A DNA stretch of 64,000 nucleotides from an uncultured Bacteroidales bacterium (GTDB lineage Bacteria; Bacteroidota; Bacteroidia; Bacteroidales; SZUA-534): NCBI GenBank assembly GCA_902790595.1, contig CADASL010000002.1, forward strand, positions 407,498 through 471,497. Direction: 5' to 3'. The position numbers and the translations under genes are program-made. Each line of letters begins with the position of its first letter. Position 1 is the stretch's first letter. Shown here in pieces: positions 24,775 through 34,150 of this stretch. The notes beneath the pieces were generated by a model, which was given only the letters and a program-made list of their open reading frames with translations, ran no database searches and was not told the origin of the DNA.

Positions 24775-26430
24775 TTATCCTTTTAATAGGGATTTGGCGT
24801 TCTCACGCGCTTCGGCGGTGATGTTTTTGCCGCTCAACATCCGTGCAATTTCGTCAACACGCTCAGCGTCAGACAGTTTATCGACAATGGTGTGAGTGGT
24901 GCCGCCTTCGTCGTTCTTCGAAACGCGATACTGCACCGCACCTTTGGCGGCAATCTGCGGCAAGTGGGTGATGGTTATCACTTGCATCTGCTTGGCCATC
25001 AGCGACATAAGTTCACCCATTTTGTGTGCGATGTCGCCCGAAACGCCAGTGTCAATCTCGTCGAAAATAACGGTTGGCAAAGCAACAGATTTTGAAAGTA
25101 TCGCCTTGATACTCAGCATTAAACGGCTTATCTCGCCGCCCGATGCAATCTTCGAAATGTTTTGAAGCTCGTGGTTGCGGTTGGCGGTGAACAAAAAGTT
25201 GACGCTGTCGCGGCCGTTGGGTGTGAACGCTTCGGTGTCGGTCAGGCTGATTTGCAACTGCGCGTTGGGCATTCCAAGACCCGTCAGGTGGCTGCAAATC
25301 TGCTTGCAGAGCGAATCGGCAACCTTTCGGCGGCTGTCCGACAGTTTGGCTGCCAAATCGGTCAACTGCGTTGTGGCTTGGTTGAGTTGCTTTTCGGTTT
25401 GCTCAATCAACGTTTCGTAATCGCCTGATTTTGTGAGTTTTTGTTCTAAATCGTTGCGAATTGCAATAAGTTCGTCAACGCTTTTGGCCTGATGTTTCTG
25501 CATAAGGCTGTAGAGCAGGTCGAGTTTGGCGCGCAACTCTTCGAGCCGTTCGGGTTGATTTTCAAGTCGTTGCAAATCGCTTTCGAGTTCCTGCGCAAAG
25601 TCTTTCATTTCAATTATCACAGGCTCAAGGCGTTGCAGATACTCTTCCGATTTTTGGAAGTAGCGCTGCGTCTGCTGAACAGCCTGCCGAACCTGCGCCA
25701 GTCCCGACAAGACGTTTTGTTCGCCGTCTTGCAAAACATAGAGCGCGGCGCTCAGATTTTGTTGAATATCAACAATATTCGACAGCGTCTGGAATTCGTT
25801 TTCCATCTCTTCCTGATTGACGCCATCAAGTTTTGCTTCGGCTAACTGGTTGTATTGGAATTGATTATAGTCGTAATCGGCCGACATCTGGCGTGCATTT
25901 TCCTTCAGTTCGGCAAGTTCGGCCTGCAAACGCTTGTATTCTGCGTAAGCGGCCGAGTATTGTTTCTGTAAATCAGCATTTTGTGCAGCCGCATCAACCA
26001 CACGCAACTGAAACTGATTGTTGTTCAGTTCAAGATTCTCGTGCTGCGAGTGAATGTCAATCAGATGGCGACCTAAATCTTTGAGTGCGTTAAGGTTAAC
26101 GGGCGTATCGTTGACAAACGCGCGTGATTTTCCGTTTGTCAGCAACTCGCGGCGGACAATTGTTTCGTCCTGATAATCAAGGTCGAGTTCATCGAAAATC
26201 TTTTCAAGGTGATACGGCTTGACATTGAAAGTGGCTTCAACCACGCATTTCTGCCCCGCATTGCCAATGGCAGTGGTGTCGGCGCGGTTGCCCAGAGCCA
26301 GCATCAGCGCGCCAAGCAGAATCGATTTGCCCGCGCCCGTCTCGCCCGTGAGCGTCGAAAAGCCGTCGGTGAAATCGACAGTCAGTTCGTCGATTAGCGC
26401 ATAGTTCTGTATATGAATCTGATGCAGCAT
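24775..26430 (-). CDS. recN: DNA repair protein RecN
   Basis: SMC-like ATPase used in double-strand break repair. The ATG at 26430 (MLHQIHIQNYALIDELTVDF) is preferred to an in-frame ATG four codons upstream, because family members begin with this strand. 551 residues. Walker A GETGAGKS is at 29-36, a long coiled coil lies from about 150 to 370, the ABC signature is ASGGEISRLML and Walker B is VIFDEIDTGVSG. The ORF ends SGKNITAEARENAKSLLKG. It starts 8 bp after the upstream hypothetical gene, suggesting co-transcription. Confidence 0.96.
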   Translation of the reverse strand: MLHQIHIQNYALIDELTVDFTDGFSTLTGETGAGKSILLGALMLALGNRADTTAIGNAGQKCVVEATFNVKPYHLEKIFDELDLDYQDETIVRRELLTNGKSRAFVNDTPVNLNALKDLGRHLIDIHSQHENLELNNNQFQLRVVDAAAQNADLQKQYSAAYAEYKRLQAELAELKENARQMSADYDYNQFQYNQLAEAKLDGVNQEEMENEFQTLSNIVDIQQNLSAALYVLQDGEQNVLSGLAQVRQAVQQTQRYFQKSEEYLQRLEPVIIEMKDFAQELESDLQRLENQPERLEELRAKLDLLYSLMQKHQAKSVDELIAIRNDLEQKLTKSGDYETLIEQTEKQLNQATTQLTDLAAKLSDSRRKVADSLCKQICSHLTGLGMPNAQLQISLTDTEAFTPNGRDSVNFLFTANRNHELQNISKIASGGEISRLMLSIKAILSKSVALPTVIFDEIDTGVSGDIAHKMGELMSLMAKQMQVITITHLPQIAAKGAVQYRVSKNDEGGTTHTIVDKLSDAERVDEIARMLSGKNITAEARENAKSLLKG

Positions 26431-26438
26431 TTTTAATG

Positions 26439-27077
26439 TCAATTACTGATGCCTGCGGCCACAATCCAAATAACGCCGCCGGTGAGCACGCCTAAAGCGC
26501 CATCACGCATCCGCCGTTGGCTTATTGCAGTCTGAACGCCTAAAGTATAATATTCATCGTCAAGCATATCGGGGTATTTTGCCTTCAGTTTTTCAACTGA
26601 TTTGGTGGTGTTGCCAGCCACAAATATATAACCGAACGGAACCACCACGCCAACAGGCACGCTGGCATTGTTGCTGTTCAAGTTGAATCGCACCGACGGA
26701 ATAGCCGCACCGACTGCAGTTGCCGCCACACCACCAGCAAAAAATCCCCAGCTGAATCCGGCCGAATAATCGGCTTTGCCTTGAAGGAAACGCCGCATCT
26801 GGTCAACAGTCAGGTCGCCGGCTGCGGTGTCCGACACATATAATATATGCTCACGTCCGCCCTGCGAAACCGAAAAGACCTTGTCGGCGCGCTTGCTCTT
26901 TTGCTTTCCGTTGGGCAATTGGTAGCTGACCACCGTATCGCCTTTGACCGTAACTTCTATCTTGCTGTTGCTCACGGTGATACGCTTACCGCGCATCAAC
27001 ATTATAGTGTCTTGCGCTCCGGCAATGCCAATGGTGGCGAACAATGATATTATTAGTGTGAACAGTTTTTGTGTCAT
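26439..27077 (-). CDS. Exported protein of unknown function
   Basis: The ATG at 27077 opens a signal peptide (MTQKLFTLIISLFATIGIAGAQ); the frame extends upstream to 27137 without a better start. 212 residues. After the signal comes a beta-rich stretch (DTIMLMRGKRITVSNSKIEVTVKGDTVVSYQL), then a glycine/alanine-rich hydrophobic segment (about 125-145), a charged part (VEKLKAKYPDMLDDEYYTLGVQ) and a final hydrophobic segment (GALGVLTGGVIWIVAAGIS). I do not recognise a family. It is probably envelope-associated and is co-transcribed with recN (8 bp apart). Confidence 0.65.
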   Translation of the reverse strand: MTQKLFTLIISLFATIGIAGAQDTIMLMRGKRITVSNSKIEVTVKGDTVVSYQLPNGKQKSKRADKVFSVSQGGREHILYVSDTAAGDLTVDQMRRFLQGKADYSAGFSWGFFAGGVAATAVGAAIPSVRFNLNSNNASVPVGVVVPFGYIFVAGNTTKSVEKLKAKYPDMLDDEYYTLGVQTAISQRRMRDGALGVLTGGVIWIVAAGISN

Positions 27078-27161
27078 AACCGAGTGTTTTTCCGTTGCCA
27101 AATCTACAATTTTTTCGGGTGCCACCGCATCAGGCACAATTACAATTCGTCGAGCCGATGC

Positions 27162-28031
27162 TTAAATCTTATCCAGCCTGGCTTTCAGCGCGCTTAATTT
27201 CTTTTTATACCAAACAAAGCAAATCACCGCTGCAGCGATATAGCAAACTATCGCGGGCACTGCAGCCTCAACTCCGAAATTGCCTCCGGTGAGAAGTTTG
27301 CTCGCTGACTCCACCGGAATAACAATATAAGCCGTGTTAGGTGCCCCGTTGACTATCGCGCCCACGCCGAAAATGCCACCTATTATAAATGCGTTCCACA
27401 GTGCGTGCGCCAATGCTCCAGGATAAATCGAGCCTGAATCAAGGGCCATTAATGTAAACATTACCGCAACCGACGACCCTGCCAAAACAAGAAGAATCAG
27501 GTCGGTCAGGTTGAATGTCTGCATATTCATAATGTGCAGGATGGCGAACAAAACGGCCGGGATGATTACGGCCAGCTTGACGCCCAAAGTCTTTTTCATA
27601 TAGCGAAAAATCATTCCTCTGAAAATCAACTCCTCAGCTATTCCCACAGTAATACCCGTCTCAAGAATAGCACGGAAAAGCGTTTTGCAAAGCATATCAT
27701 TTTCAGCGATGTGCGCTTTTCCGGGCAACACAAATGCATAAAAAACGAGCACCAAAACCGGCAATGCAATGGCAATAATTATCCATTTCAGCTCGATTCG
27801 TTTTGGTTTGATGCCCAACTCGTCAGAACTGATTTTCAGCAGTTTGGCCGACACGAACCAAGCCAGCGCCATAGTAGATGCAACCCTTAGAACGCAGGAA
27901 ACCATCAGTTTCAGGTAATAATCCGAAAACAAATTCCGGCCAAGGTCGCCCACAACAACACCAATCAACAATACGGCAATAGCCAATATTATGACTCCGA
28001 TATTCTTCCCGATGATTTTCAAAACGTTCAT
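27162..28031 (-). CDS. CPBP-family intramembrane glutamic endopeptidase (Abi-like)
   Basis: 289-residue membrane protein with about eight hydrophobic segments. The catalytic pattern of the CPBP/Rce1-like family is seen as AEELIFRGMIFRYM with Glu133, Glu134 and Arg138, followed by FAILHIMN with a His near 167 and HALWNAFIIGG. Substrates of such proteases are mostly unknown; some act on bacteriocins or prenylated peptides. It follows the CobW-type gene by 5 bp and is probably co-transcribed with it, but no functional link is evident. Confidence 0.85.
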   Translation of the reverse strand: MNVLKIIGKNIGVIILAIAVLLIGVVVGDLGRNLFSDYYLKLMVSCVLRVASTMALAWFVSAKLLKISSDELGIKPKRIELKWIIIAIALPVLVLVFYAFVLPGKAHIAENDMLCKTLFRAILETGITVGIAEELIFRGMIFRYMKKTLGVKLAVIIPAVLFAILHIMNMQTFNLTDLILLVLAGSSVAVMFTLMALDSGSIYPGALAHALWNAFIIGGIFGVGAIVNGAPNTAYIVIPVESASKLLTGGNFGVEAAVPAIVCYIAAAVICFVWYKKKLSALKARLDKI

Positions 28032-28036
28032 TTTGC

Positions 28037-29158
28037 TTAAATCTTATCCAACTCGGTCTTAAGTGCCTCACGGTCAAGATTTTGACCAATAAAGACAATT
28101 TTAATCATCTTGTCGCCATACTCCTCGTCCCAGTCGTGGCGCAGCTCGGCGCTTTGAGCCAGCAGCTGCTTCTGCTCCTCCTCGGGCGCGGTGCAAATCC
28201 ATTGTCCGGCCTTCACAAGTTTCTTCTGCGTTCCGGCCTGGTCGAACATATACGACATATCGGAATCATCGTTGAAATAGCAAATTCCCTTGCTACGAAT
28301 GATGTTTGCCGGCCAGCGGTCGTTTGCAAAAGTCTCGAACTTGGTGTAGTTGAATCCCTTACGGCGATAGTAAACGTATGTTCCGATGCCGTACTCCTCG
28401 GTCTCACTTTCGTGCTCGTGCTCGTCATCATCTTTCTCAAGCTCCTCAACCCAGCCAGCCGACATCGACGCTTTTTCAAGGTCGAACTGTTTGGCATCCA
28501 TAATCTTGTGGAAATCGAACTCGCAGTAGTTGGTCTCGATGATTTCGGCCGATGGCTGTAACTTCTTGATTACGGCGCGGATAAGTTTCAATTCGTCCTC
28601 AGTCACTTCGGCAACCTTGTTCAGAATGATAATGTTGCAGAACTCGATTTGCTGAATGAGCAGATTCTCAATGTCTTCGTCATCGATATTATTGCGAGTC
28701 AGTTGATTGCCGCAGCCAAACTCGCGTGCCATTCGCAGGGCATCGACCACGGTTGCGATGCTGTCGAGACGGCAGGGCGACGGCTGATTGTACTGGCGGG
28801 CATAATCGCCAATAGCCACAATGGTCTGCGCAATCGGCAGCGGTTCGCAAATGCCGCTGGCCTCAATCACAATATAGTCGAACTTGCCGGTGCTGGTGAT
28901 GCTGGTAATCTGGTCGATAAGGTCGGTTTTGAGCGTGCAGCAGATGCAGCCGTTGCTCAAGGCCACCAGGCTGTCGTCTTTCTTGTTCACAATGCCGCCC
29001 TTCTCAATCAGCGACGCATCGACGTTTATCTCGCCAATGTCGTTTACAATCACAGCAATTTTCAGACCCTGGTTGTTGGCCAGAATCTTATTCAGCAGAG
29101 TTGTCTTACCGCTACCTAAATAGCCGGTTAACAATGTGATAGGTACAATCTTGTTCAT
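28037..29158 (-). CDS. CobW/ZNG1-type GTP-binding metallochaperone
   Basis: G3E-family GTPase of 373 residues. P-loop GYLGSGKTTLLNK is at 12-24, the metal-binding CxCC motif NGCICC has Cys71, Cys73 and Cys74, and NKVAEVTEDE provides the NKxD-like guanine site. An acidic/His-rich stretch (EKDDDEHEHESETEE) near the middle may bind metal, and a CobW C-terminal domain follows. Relatives insert zinc or cobalt into target enzymes. No Zur-like site or metal transporter is visible nearby, so the metal cannot be assigned. Confidence 0.88.
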   Translation of the reverse strand: MNKIVPITLLTGYLGSGKTTLLNKILANNQGLKIAVIVNDIGEINVDASLIEKGGIVNKKDDSLVALSNGCICCTLKTDLIDQITSITSTGKFDYIVIEASGICEPLPIAQTIVAIGDYARQYNQPSPCRLDSIATVVDALRMAREFGCGNQLTRNNIDDEDIENLLIQQIEFCNIIILNKVAEVTEDELKLIRAVIKKLQPSAEIIETNYCEFDFHKIMDAKQFDLEKASMSAGWVEELEKDDDEHEHESETEEYGIGTYVYYRRKGFNYTKFETFANDRWPANIIRSKGICYFNDDSDMSYMFDQAGTQKKLVKAGQWICTAPEEEQKQLLAQSAELRHDWDEEYGDKMIKIVFIGQNLDREALKTELDKI

Positions 29159-29417
29159 TTTTTAAGCGATTTTTAAATTGCCGCAGAATTACAAAAAAAA
29201 ACGTTGCTGAAGGAAAATTTTATTTTCATACTGATTACACAACGAATACTGATTTTTATCGGTTATTTCTTAAACTACCCACTTGTTATTATCAAAAATT
29301 CAACCAATTACCATCTTTTAGAATCGGTCTGCAAAAATAAATTCAATCCTATGTGCGCGTTTCGCTCACCGGATTATTTTTTTTACACCACTAAATATGT
29401 TACAGGAATTAGGTAAC

Positions 29418-29437
29418 TTTACATTTTAGAATGTAAA
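29418..29437 (+). promoter_or_regulatory. Inverted repeat overlapping the hsdR promoter region
   Basis: TTTACATT-TTAG-AATGTAAA is a perfect 8+8 bp inverted repeat ending 12 bp before the GTG start of hsdR. It overlaps a possible -7 element TAACTTTA (29414-29421). It could be an operator that keeps the restriction operon low, or a hairpin over the translation start. The rest of 29159-29413 is AT-rich without a gene. Confidence 0.5.
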
Positions 29438-29449
29438 ATATTTACAATT

Positions 29450-32437
29450 GTGTTAGAAAGCCAGATAGAGAACAATTTTATCAAGAAATTAAGCGAAGAT
29501 TTGAAATATGTCTATCGTGAGGATATTCACGACAGGGATAGTCTTGAACGTAATTTCCGAGAGAAATTTCAGACTTTAAACCGCTGTCATTTGACCGACA
29601 ACGAGTTTGCTCGTTTGTTGGAGGAAATTACGGATTCAGATGTATTTACATCATCAAAAAGGTTGCGCGAGCGTAATACTTTCATACGAGAAGACGGCAC
29701 ACCGCTTCAGTATATGCTAGTGAACATAAAAGATTGGTGCAAAAACGATTATGAGGTTATACACCAGTTGCGAATTAATACACGAAACAGTTTTCAACGC
29801 TATGATGTAATTCTGCTAATAAACGGTTTACCTGTAGTGCAGATTGAACTGAAGACTTTGGACGTTAGCCCGCGCCGCGCTATGCAGCAAATTGTTGACT
29901 ACAAAAATGATGCAGGTAATGGATATGCCAATTCTCTGCTCTGTTTTATGCAGATGTTCATCGTCAGCAACCAGCATAACACATACTATTTTGCCAACAA
30001 CAACAAAGAGCACTTCAACTTCAATGCCGACGAACGTTTCTTGCCTGTATATCAGTGGGCCGACGATAAGAACCAAAAGATAACCGCACTTGATGCGTTT
30101 GCCGATGTTTTCCTGCAAAAGTGCCGTTTAGGTGAGATGATTAGCCGCTATATGGTTTTGGTGGCTTCTGAAAGGAAAGTGCTGATGATGCGCCCATATC
30201 AGATTTATGCCGTAAAAGCTATTGTGAATTGCATAAATGAAAATCGAGGCAACGGCTATATTTGGCATACGACAGGCAGCGGGAAAACACTGACATCGTT
30301 CAAAGCATCAACACTTTTAAAAGATAATCCAGAGGTTGAAAAATGTCTTTTTGTTGTTGACCGCAAAGACCTTGACAGGCAGACTCGTGAGGAGTTTAAC
30401 AAATTTCAAGACGGCTGTGTAGAAGAGAACACCAACACCGACGCGCTTGTGCGCCGTATGCTGTCGGAAGATTACGCTGACAAGATTATTGTTACAACCA
30501 TCCAGAAGCTTGGCATCGCTCTTGACCCGCAAAATCGCCGTAACTATCAGGAGCGCCTTTTGCCACTACGTGACAAGCGTGTTGTGTTCATTTTCGATGA
30601 GTGCCATCGCTCTCAGTTTGGCGACAACCACAAGGCTATCAAAGAGTTCTTTCCGAAAGCACAGCTTTTCGGGTTCACGGGAACGCCTATTTTCGAGGAG
30701 AACGCCACCTACACTCAAATTACAGGCGAGCAAGCACAGTATAGAACCACTAAAGACGTGTTCCAAAAAGAGTTACACGCTTACACCATAACCAACGCCA
30801 TCGATGACCGCAATGTGCTGCGTTTCCACGTTGATTATTTCAAACCCGACAAATCGGATATGGTGGGCGAAACGGTTAAAAAATCGGCTATTGTGAAGGC
30901 CATTCTGACAAAGCACCGCGCAGCAACCAACGAATGCCGATTCAACGCTCTGTTTGCCACAGGCTCAATCAACGAGGCCATTGAGTATTATCATCTGTTC
31001 AAAGATGCACAGGCACAAAAAATGGCCGACGATAGTGAGTATGAGCCTTTGAATATTGCCTGCGTATTCTCACCCCCTGCCGAGGGCAACCGCGACATTA
31101 TGCAGATTCAGGAGGATTTGCCGCAAGAGCAGCAAGATAACGAGCAAGAGCCCGACCTGAAAAAGGCCGCGTTGACCGCTATCATTAACGATTATAACAA
31201 ACAATTTGGCACAAATCACAATGTGAATGATTTTGATGCGTACTACCAAGATGTACAGCAGCGCATTAAAAATCAGCAGTATAGCAACAAAGATTATGCG
31301 CACCAAAACAAGATTGACATAACCATTGTGGTTGATATGCTGCTGACAGGTTTCGACTCAAAATATCTGAACACGCTCTATGTTGACAAGAACTTGAAGT
31401 ACCACGGTTTGGTGCAGGCTTTTTCGCGCACCAACCGTATTCTGAACGACACCAAACCCTACGGCAATATTCTCGATTTCCGTAGCCAGCAGGATGCAGT
31501 AGATACGGCCATAGCCTTGTTTTCAGGCGAAAAAGAAGAAAAAGCCCGTCAGATTTGGCTTGTGGAACCTGCTTCGGTTATTCTGAAAAAATATAACGAT
31601 GCAGTTGTAGGATTGCGTGACTTTATGACAGTGAACGATTTGGATTTCAAGGCCGAAGAAGTGCCGAACCTGAAAGGCGATGCCGCCAAGGCCGACTTTA
31701 TTAACCGTTTCAAAGAGGTGCAAAGGCTCAAAACGCAACTCGACCAATACACCGACCTTGTTGATGTTGAGGCCAACCAAAATCAGTCTAATGTGGCCGA
31801 ACCGACTGCAAAATACGGATTCACCGACGATGATTTGCGTGCTTTCCGTGGCGCGTATCTCGACCTTGCTCGCAACCTGAAAGGCAAACGCGAGAAGTCG
31901 GGCGAAAAAATTCCCGACGAGATAGAAGACCTTGATTTTGAGTTCGTTCTGTTTGCTTCGGCAATGATTGACTATGACTACATTATGGAGCTCATTTCCA
32001 GATGTATGGGGCAGCCAGCCAAGTGGAAGATGACTAAAGACGAACTTATCAACCTTATCCGCTCAAGCGCCAACCTGCTCGACGACCGCGATGACATTAT
32101 TGCTTACATTGACAGCCTTGACGGTGTGAACGGACGCACCGAGCAGCAGATAAAGGAAGGCTACGAGGTATTCAAAGCCGAAAAATACGCCAAAGAACTA
32201 TCGGCCGTTGCCAGAAAACACGGTTTGGAGACCGATGCGGTTATGCTGTTTGTGAACGACATTGTGGAACACAAGTTTTTTGACGGAGAGAAATTGAGCA
32301 CCCTGCTCGAACCGTTGGATTTGGGTTGGCGCGACCGCACCCGCAAGGAGACCGAACTGATGAACGACCTTGTGCCGCTCTTGAAACGCCTTGCGCCAGG
32401 ACAGGAGATTTCAGGGTTGAAGGCGTATGAAGAATAA
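29450..32437 (+). CDS. hsdR: Type I restriction enzyme, R subunit
   Basis: Restriction and translocation subunit, 995 residues. The start is GTG at 29450 (GTG-TTA-GAA), as no ATG fits before the conserved N-terminus. The nuclease domain has RYDVILLINGLPVVQIELK (about 117-135), matching PD-(D/E)xK with D, E and K. The helicase part has Walker A HTTGSGKT (about 272-279), FDECHRSQFG (DExH, about 382-391) and GFTGTPI. The C-terminus carries the helical region that docks to the methylase. It is first in the locus hsdR-DUF1016-DUF6978-DUF1828-hsdS-hsdM. Confidence 0.96.
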   Translation: MLESQIENNFIKKLSEDLKYVYREDIHDRDSLERNFREKFQTLNRCHLTDNEFARLLEEITDSDVFTSSKRLRERNTFIREDGTPLQYMLVNIKDWCKNDYEVIHQLRINTRNSFQRYDVILLINGLPVVQIELKTLDVSPRRAMQQIVDYKNDAGNGYANSLLCFMQMFIVSNQHNTYYFANNNKEHFNFNADERFLPVYQWADDKNQKITALDAFADVFLQKCRLGEMISRYMVLVASERKVLMMRPYQIYAVKAIVNCINENRGNGYIWHTTGSGKTLTSFKASTLLKDNPEVEKCLFVVDRKDLDRQTREEFNKFQDGCVEENTNTDALVRRMLSEDYADKIIVTTIQKLGIALDPQNRRNYQERLLPLRDKRVVFIFDECHRSQFGDNHKAIKEFFPKAQLFGFTGTPIFEENATYTQITGEQAQYRTTKDVFQKELHAYTITNAIDDRNVLRFHVDYFKPDKSDMVGETVKKSAIVKAILTKHRAATNECRFNALFATGSINEAIEYYHLFKDAQAQKMADDSEYEPLNIACVFSPPAEGNRDIMQIQEDLPQEQQDNEQEPDLKKAALTAIINDYNKQFGTNHNVNDFDAYYQDVQQRIKNQQYSNKDYAHQNKIDITIVVDMLLTGFDSKYLNTLYVDKNLKYHGLVQAFSRTNRILNDTKPYGNILDFRSQQDAVDTAIALFSGEKEEKARQIWLVEPASVILKKYNDAVVGLRDFMTVNDLDFKAEEVPNLKGDAAKADFINRFKEVQRLKTQLDQYTDLVDVEANQNQSNVAEPTAKYGFTDDDLRAFRGAYLDLARNLKGKREKSGEKIPDEIEDLDFEFVLFASAMIDYDYIMELISRCMGQPAKWKMTKDELINLIRSSANLLDDRDDIIAYIDSLDGVNGRTEQQIKEGYEVFKAEKYAKELSAVARKHGLETDAVMLFVNDIVEHKFFDGEKLSTLLEPLDLGWRDRTRKETELMNDLVPLLKRLAPGQEISGLKAYEE

Positions 32438-32484
32438 ATTGTTGATTATGAGCGTTGAATTAATATGCGACAATTCAAACTTTG

Positions 32485-32511
32485 AATTCGCTACGCACTG
32501 CGTAGCGAATT
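32485..32511. repeat. 27-bp palindrome between hsdR and the DUF1016 gene
   Basis: AATTCGCTACGC, ACT, GCGTAGCGAATT: perfect 12-bp arms with a 3-nt loop. A nearly identical palindrome lies inside the following gene at 32850-32876. No T run follows, so it is not an obvious terminator. Confidence 0.75.
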
Positions 32512-32565
32512 TGGAACGCGCTGTGTACCGAATTGGAACAAACGTGTTTAAAATCTGATTTATTG

Positions 32566-33597
32566 ATGGTTATGGCAAATATTGTTGAAAATAGGAATCT
32601 TGTAAACGACATTAAGGCGCTGATTAACGAAGCTCGGCTGCACGTGGTTCGCAGTGTGAACACGGCAATGGTCATTACATATTGGGAGATTGGCCGCCGT
32701 ATTGTGGAGGAAGAGCAAAACGGCAGCAACCGTGCCGAATATGGTAAGTATATTATTCAAAGCCTTGCCGAAGCCTTGACCGTAGAGTTCGGAAATGGTT
32801 TTGGAGAAACCAACTTAAAGTATTTCAGGCAGTTTTACCTAACATTCCCAATTCGTCACGCACTGCGTGGCGAATTGAGTTGGACACATTACCGCCAACT
32901 AATACGCGTTGAAAACGAAGATGCACGGACTTTCTATATGAACGAAGCGGCCGAATGCGGTTGGAGTTCACGCCAGTTGGAGCGCCAAATCAACTCTTTC
33001 TATTACCAGCGCCTACTTGCCAGCCAGAATAAAGATGTTGTGAAACGTGAGACCGAACAGCACAACACGCCCGTTTTGCCTTCCGACATTCTGAAAGACC
33101 CTTACATTCTTGAGTTTCTCGATTTGAAAGAGAACAAAGATTATTTGGAAGCCGATTTGGAAGTGGCCTTAATCAGTAAGTTGCAGGACTTTTTGCTCGA
33201 ATTAGGCAAGGGATTCTCTTTTGTGGCGCGCCAACAGCGCATAAGCACCGATGCAGGCAAGCATTATTATATTGATTTGGTGTTTTACAACTATCTGTTG
33301 AAATGTTTTGTGCTGATTGATTTGAAGATAGGTACACTCACACCGCAGGATGTGGGGCAGATGGATTTGTATGTGCGCCTGTATGAAGACCAAAAACGCA
33401 CCGATACCGATAACCCCACTATCGGCATTATTCTTTGCTCACAAAACGACGAAACAGTGGTAAAATATTCTATGCTTGCCGAAAGCCAGCAACTCTTCGC
33501 TTCGCAATACAAATTGTATATGCCTACCGAAGAGGAATTGAAACGGCTGATTGGAGGAAAATCCGATAAGCCTTGTGTCAAAGACTATGAGGAATAA
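32566..33597 (+). CDS. DUF1016 (YhcG) family PDDEXK nuclease protein
   Basis: The ATG at 32566 (MVMANIVENRNLV) is chosen over 32533; the ATG at 32572 is equally possible. About 343 residues. The N-terminal DUF1016 helical domain shows VNTAMVITYWEIGRRIVEEE and LSWTHYRQLIRVEN. The C-terminal nuclease-like domain shows YYIDLVFYNYLLKCFVLIDLK, with the D...DLK pattern of PD-(D/E)xK enzymes, then GQMDLYVRLY. The family often sits inside type I restriction loci, as here between hsdR and hsdS, but its exact job is not settled. An intragenic palindrome encodes IRHALRGEL at 32850-32876. Confidence 0.9.
   Translation: MVMANIVENRNLVNDIKALINEARLHVVRSVNTAMVITYWEIGRRIVEEEQNGSNRAEYGKYIIQSLAEALTVEFGNGFGETNLKYFRQFYLTFPIRHALRGELSWTHYRQLIRVENEDARTFYMNEAAECGWSSRQLERQINSFYYQRLLASQNKDVVKRETEQHNTPVLPSDILKDPYILEFLDLKENKDYLEADLEVALISKLQDFLLELGKGFSFVARQQRISTDAGKHYYIDLVFYNYLLKCFVLIDLKIGTLTPQDVGQMDLYVRLYEDQKRTDTDNPTIGIILCSQNDETVVKYSMLAESQQLFASQYKLYMPTEEELKRLIGGKSDKPCVKDYEE
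32850..32876. repeat. 27-bp near-perfect palindrome inside the DUF1016 coding region
   Basis: AATTCGTCACGC, ACT, GCGTGGCGAATT: 12-bp arms with one G-T pair. It differs from the palindrome at 32485-32511 at only three positions. In frame it encodes IRHALRGEL. Read on the minus strand, the upstream copy encodes IRYAVRSEF, which resembles it. Confidence 0.75.
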
Positions 33598-33619
33598 AAA
33601 CAATACAATTGAGTGAAAT

Positions 33620-34150
33620 ATGATAATATCTAACGAACAGGCAGACTATTTAATTAATCTGAAAAAGAAGATTATTCAGAATGAAACCGTTTTGGATAAT
33701 CTTCCCATAGATCAGGAATTTCCAATGAACCTTCGATATGAATTGGTATCTGATGAGGATAATGATTTCTCATTTTTATGGGAGATAACACAAAGTTCAA
33801 AAAATATGCTGAAGATGTCTTTGCACTTTCAAGAAGACGAAAGCAAGATAGGACTGCTTCGGTTAGATTATTATGGTACACACCAAAATCCTTTTACTGC
33901 CAAAGAAGACCTTCCTGAAAAATTTCAACCTTATATTGGAAAGTTTTTCACTTACGATGAATGCCATATGCATTATTATGTTGACGGATACAAACCATTG
34001 GCTTGGGCAGTGCCAATTGCGGATACCAATATTGAAACAAAAGAAATCACAGAAGGAGATGCTAATCGACAAATAATTTCTGCTATTTTAGATTTTGCAA
34101 GAATAATTAACGTGGAAACAAAAATAACCATAAACGCTTTGTTGTTATGA
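33620..34150 (+). CDS. DUF6978-like protein in restriction locus
   Basis: 176 residues, starting MIISNEQADYLINLKKKI. It has a mixed alpha/beta composition with LRLDYYGTHQNPFTAKEDLP and HMHYYVDGYKPLAWAVPI, no signal peptide or membrane segment. I tentatively place it with the DUF6978 proteins, which I recall beside DUF1828 genes; function unknown. The stop overlaps the start of the DUF1828 gene (ATGA), so the two are translationally coupled and probably act together. The pair is inserted between the nuclease-side and specificity-side genes of the type I system. Base composition is more AT-rich than hsdR. Confidence 0.6.
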   Translation: MIISNEQADYLINLKKKIIQNETVLDNLPIDQEFPMNLRYELVSDEDNDFSFLWEITQSSKNMLKMSLHFQEDESKIGLLRLDYYGTHQNPFTAKEDLPEKFQPYIGKFFTYDECHMHYYVDGYKPLAWAVPIADTNIETKEITEGDANRQIISAILDFARIINVETKITINALLL

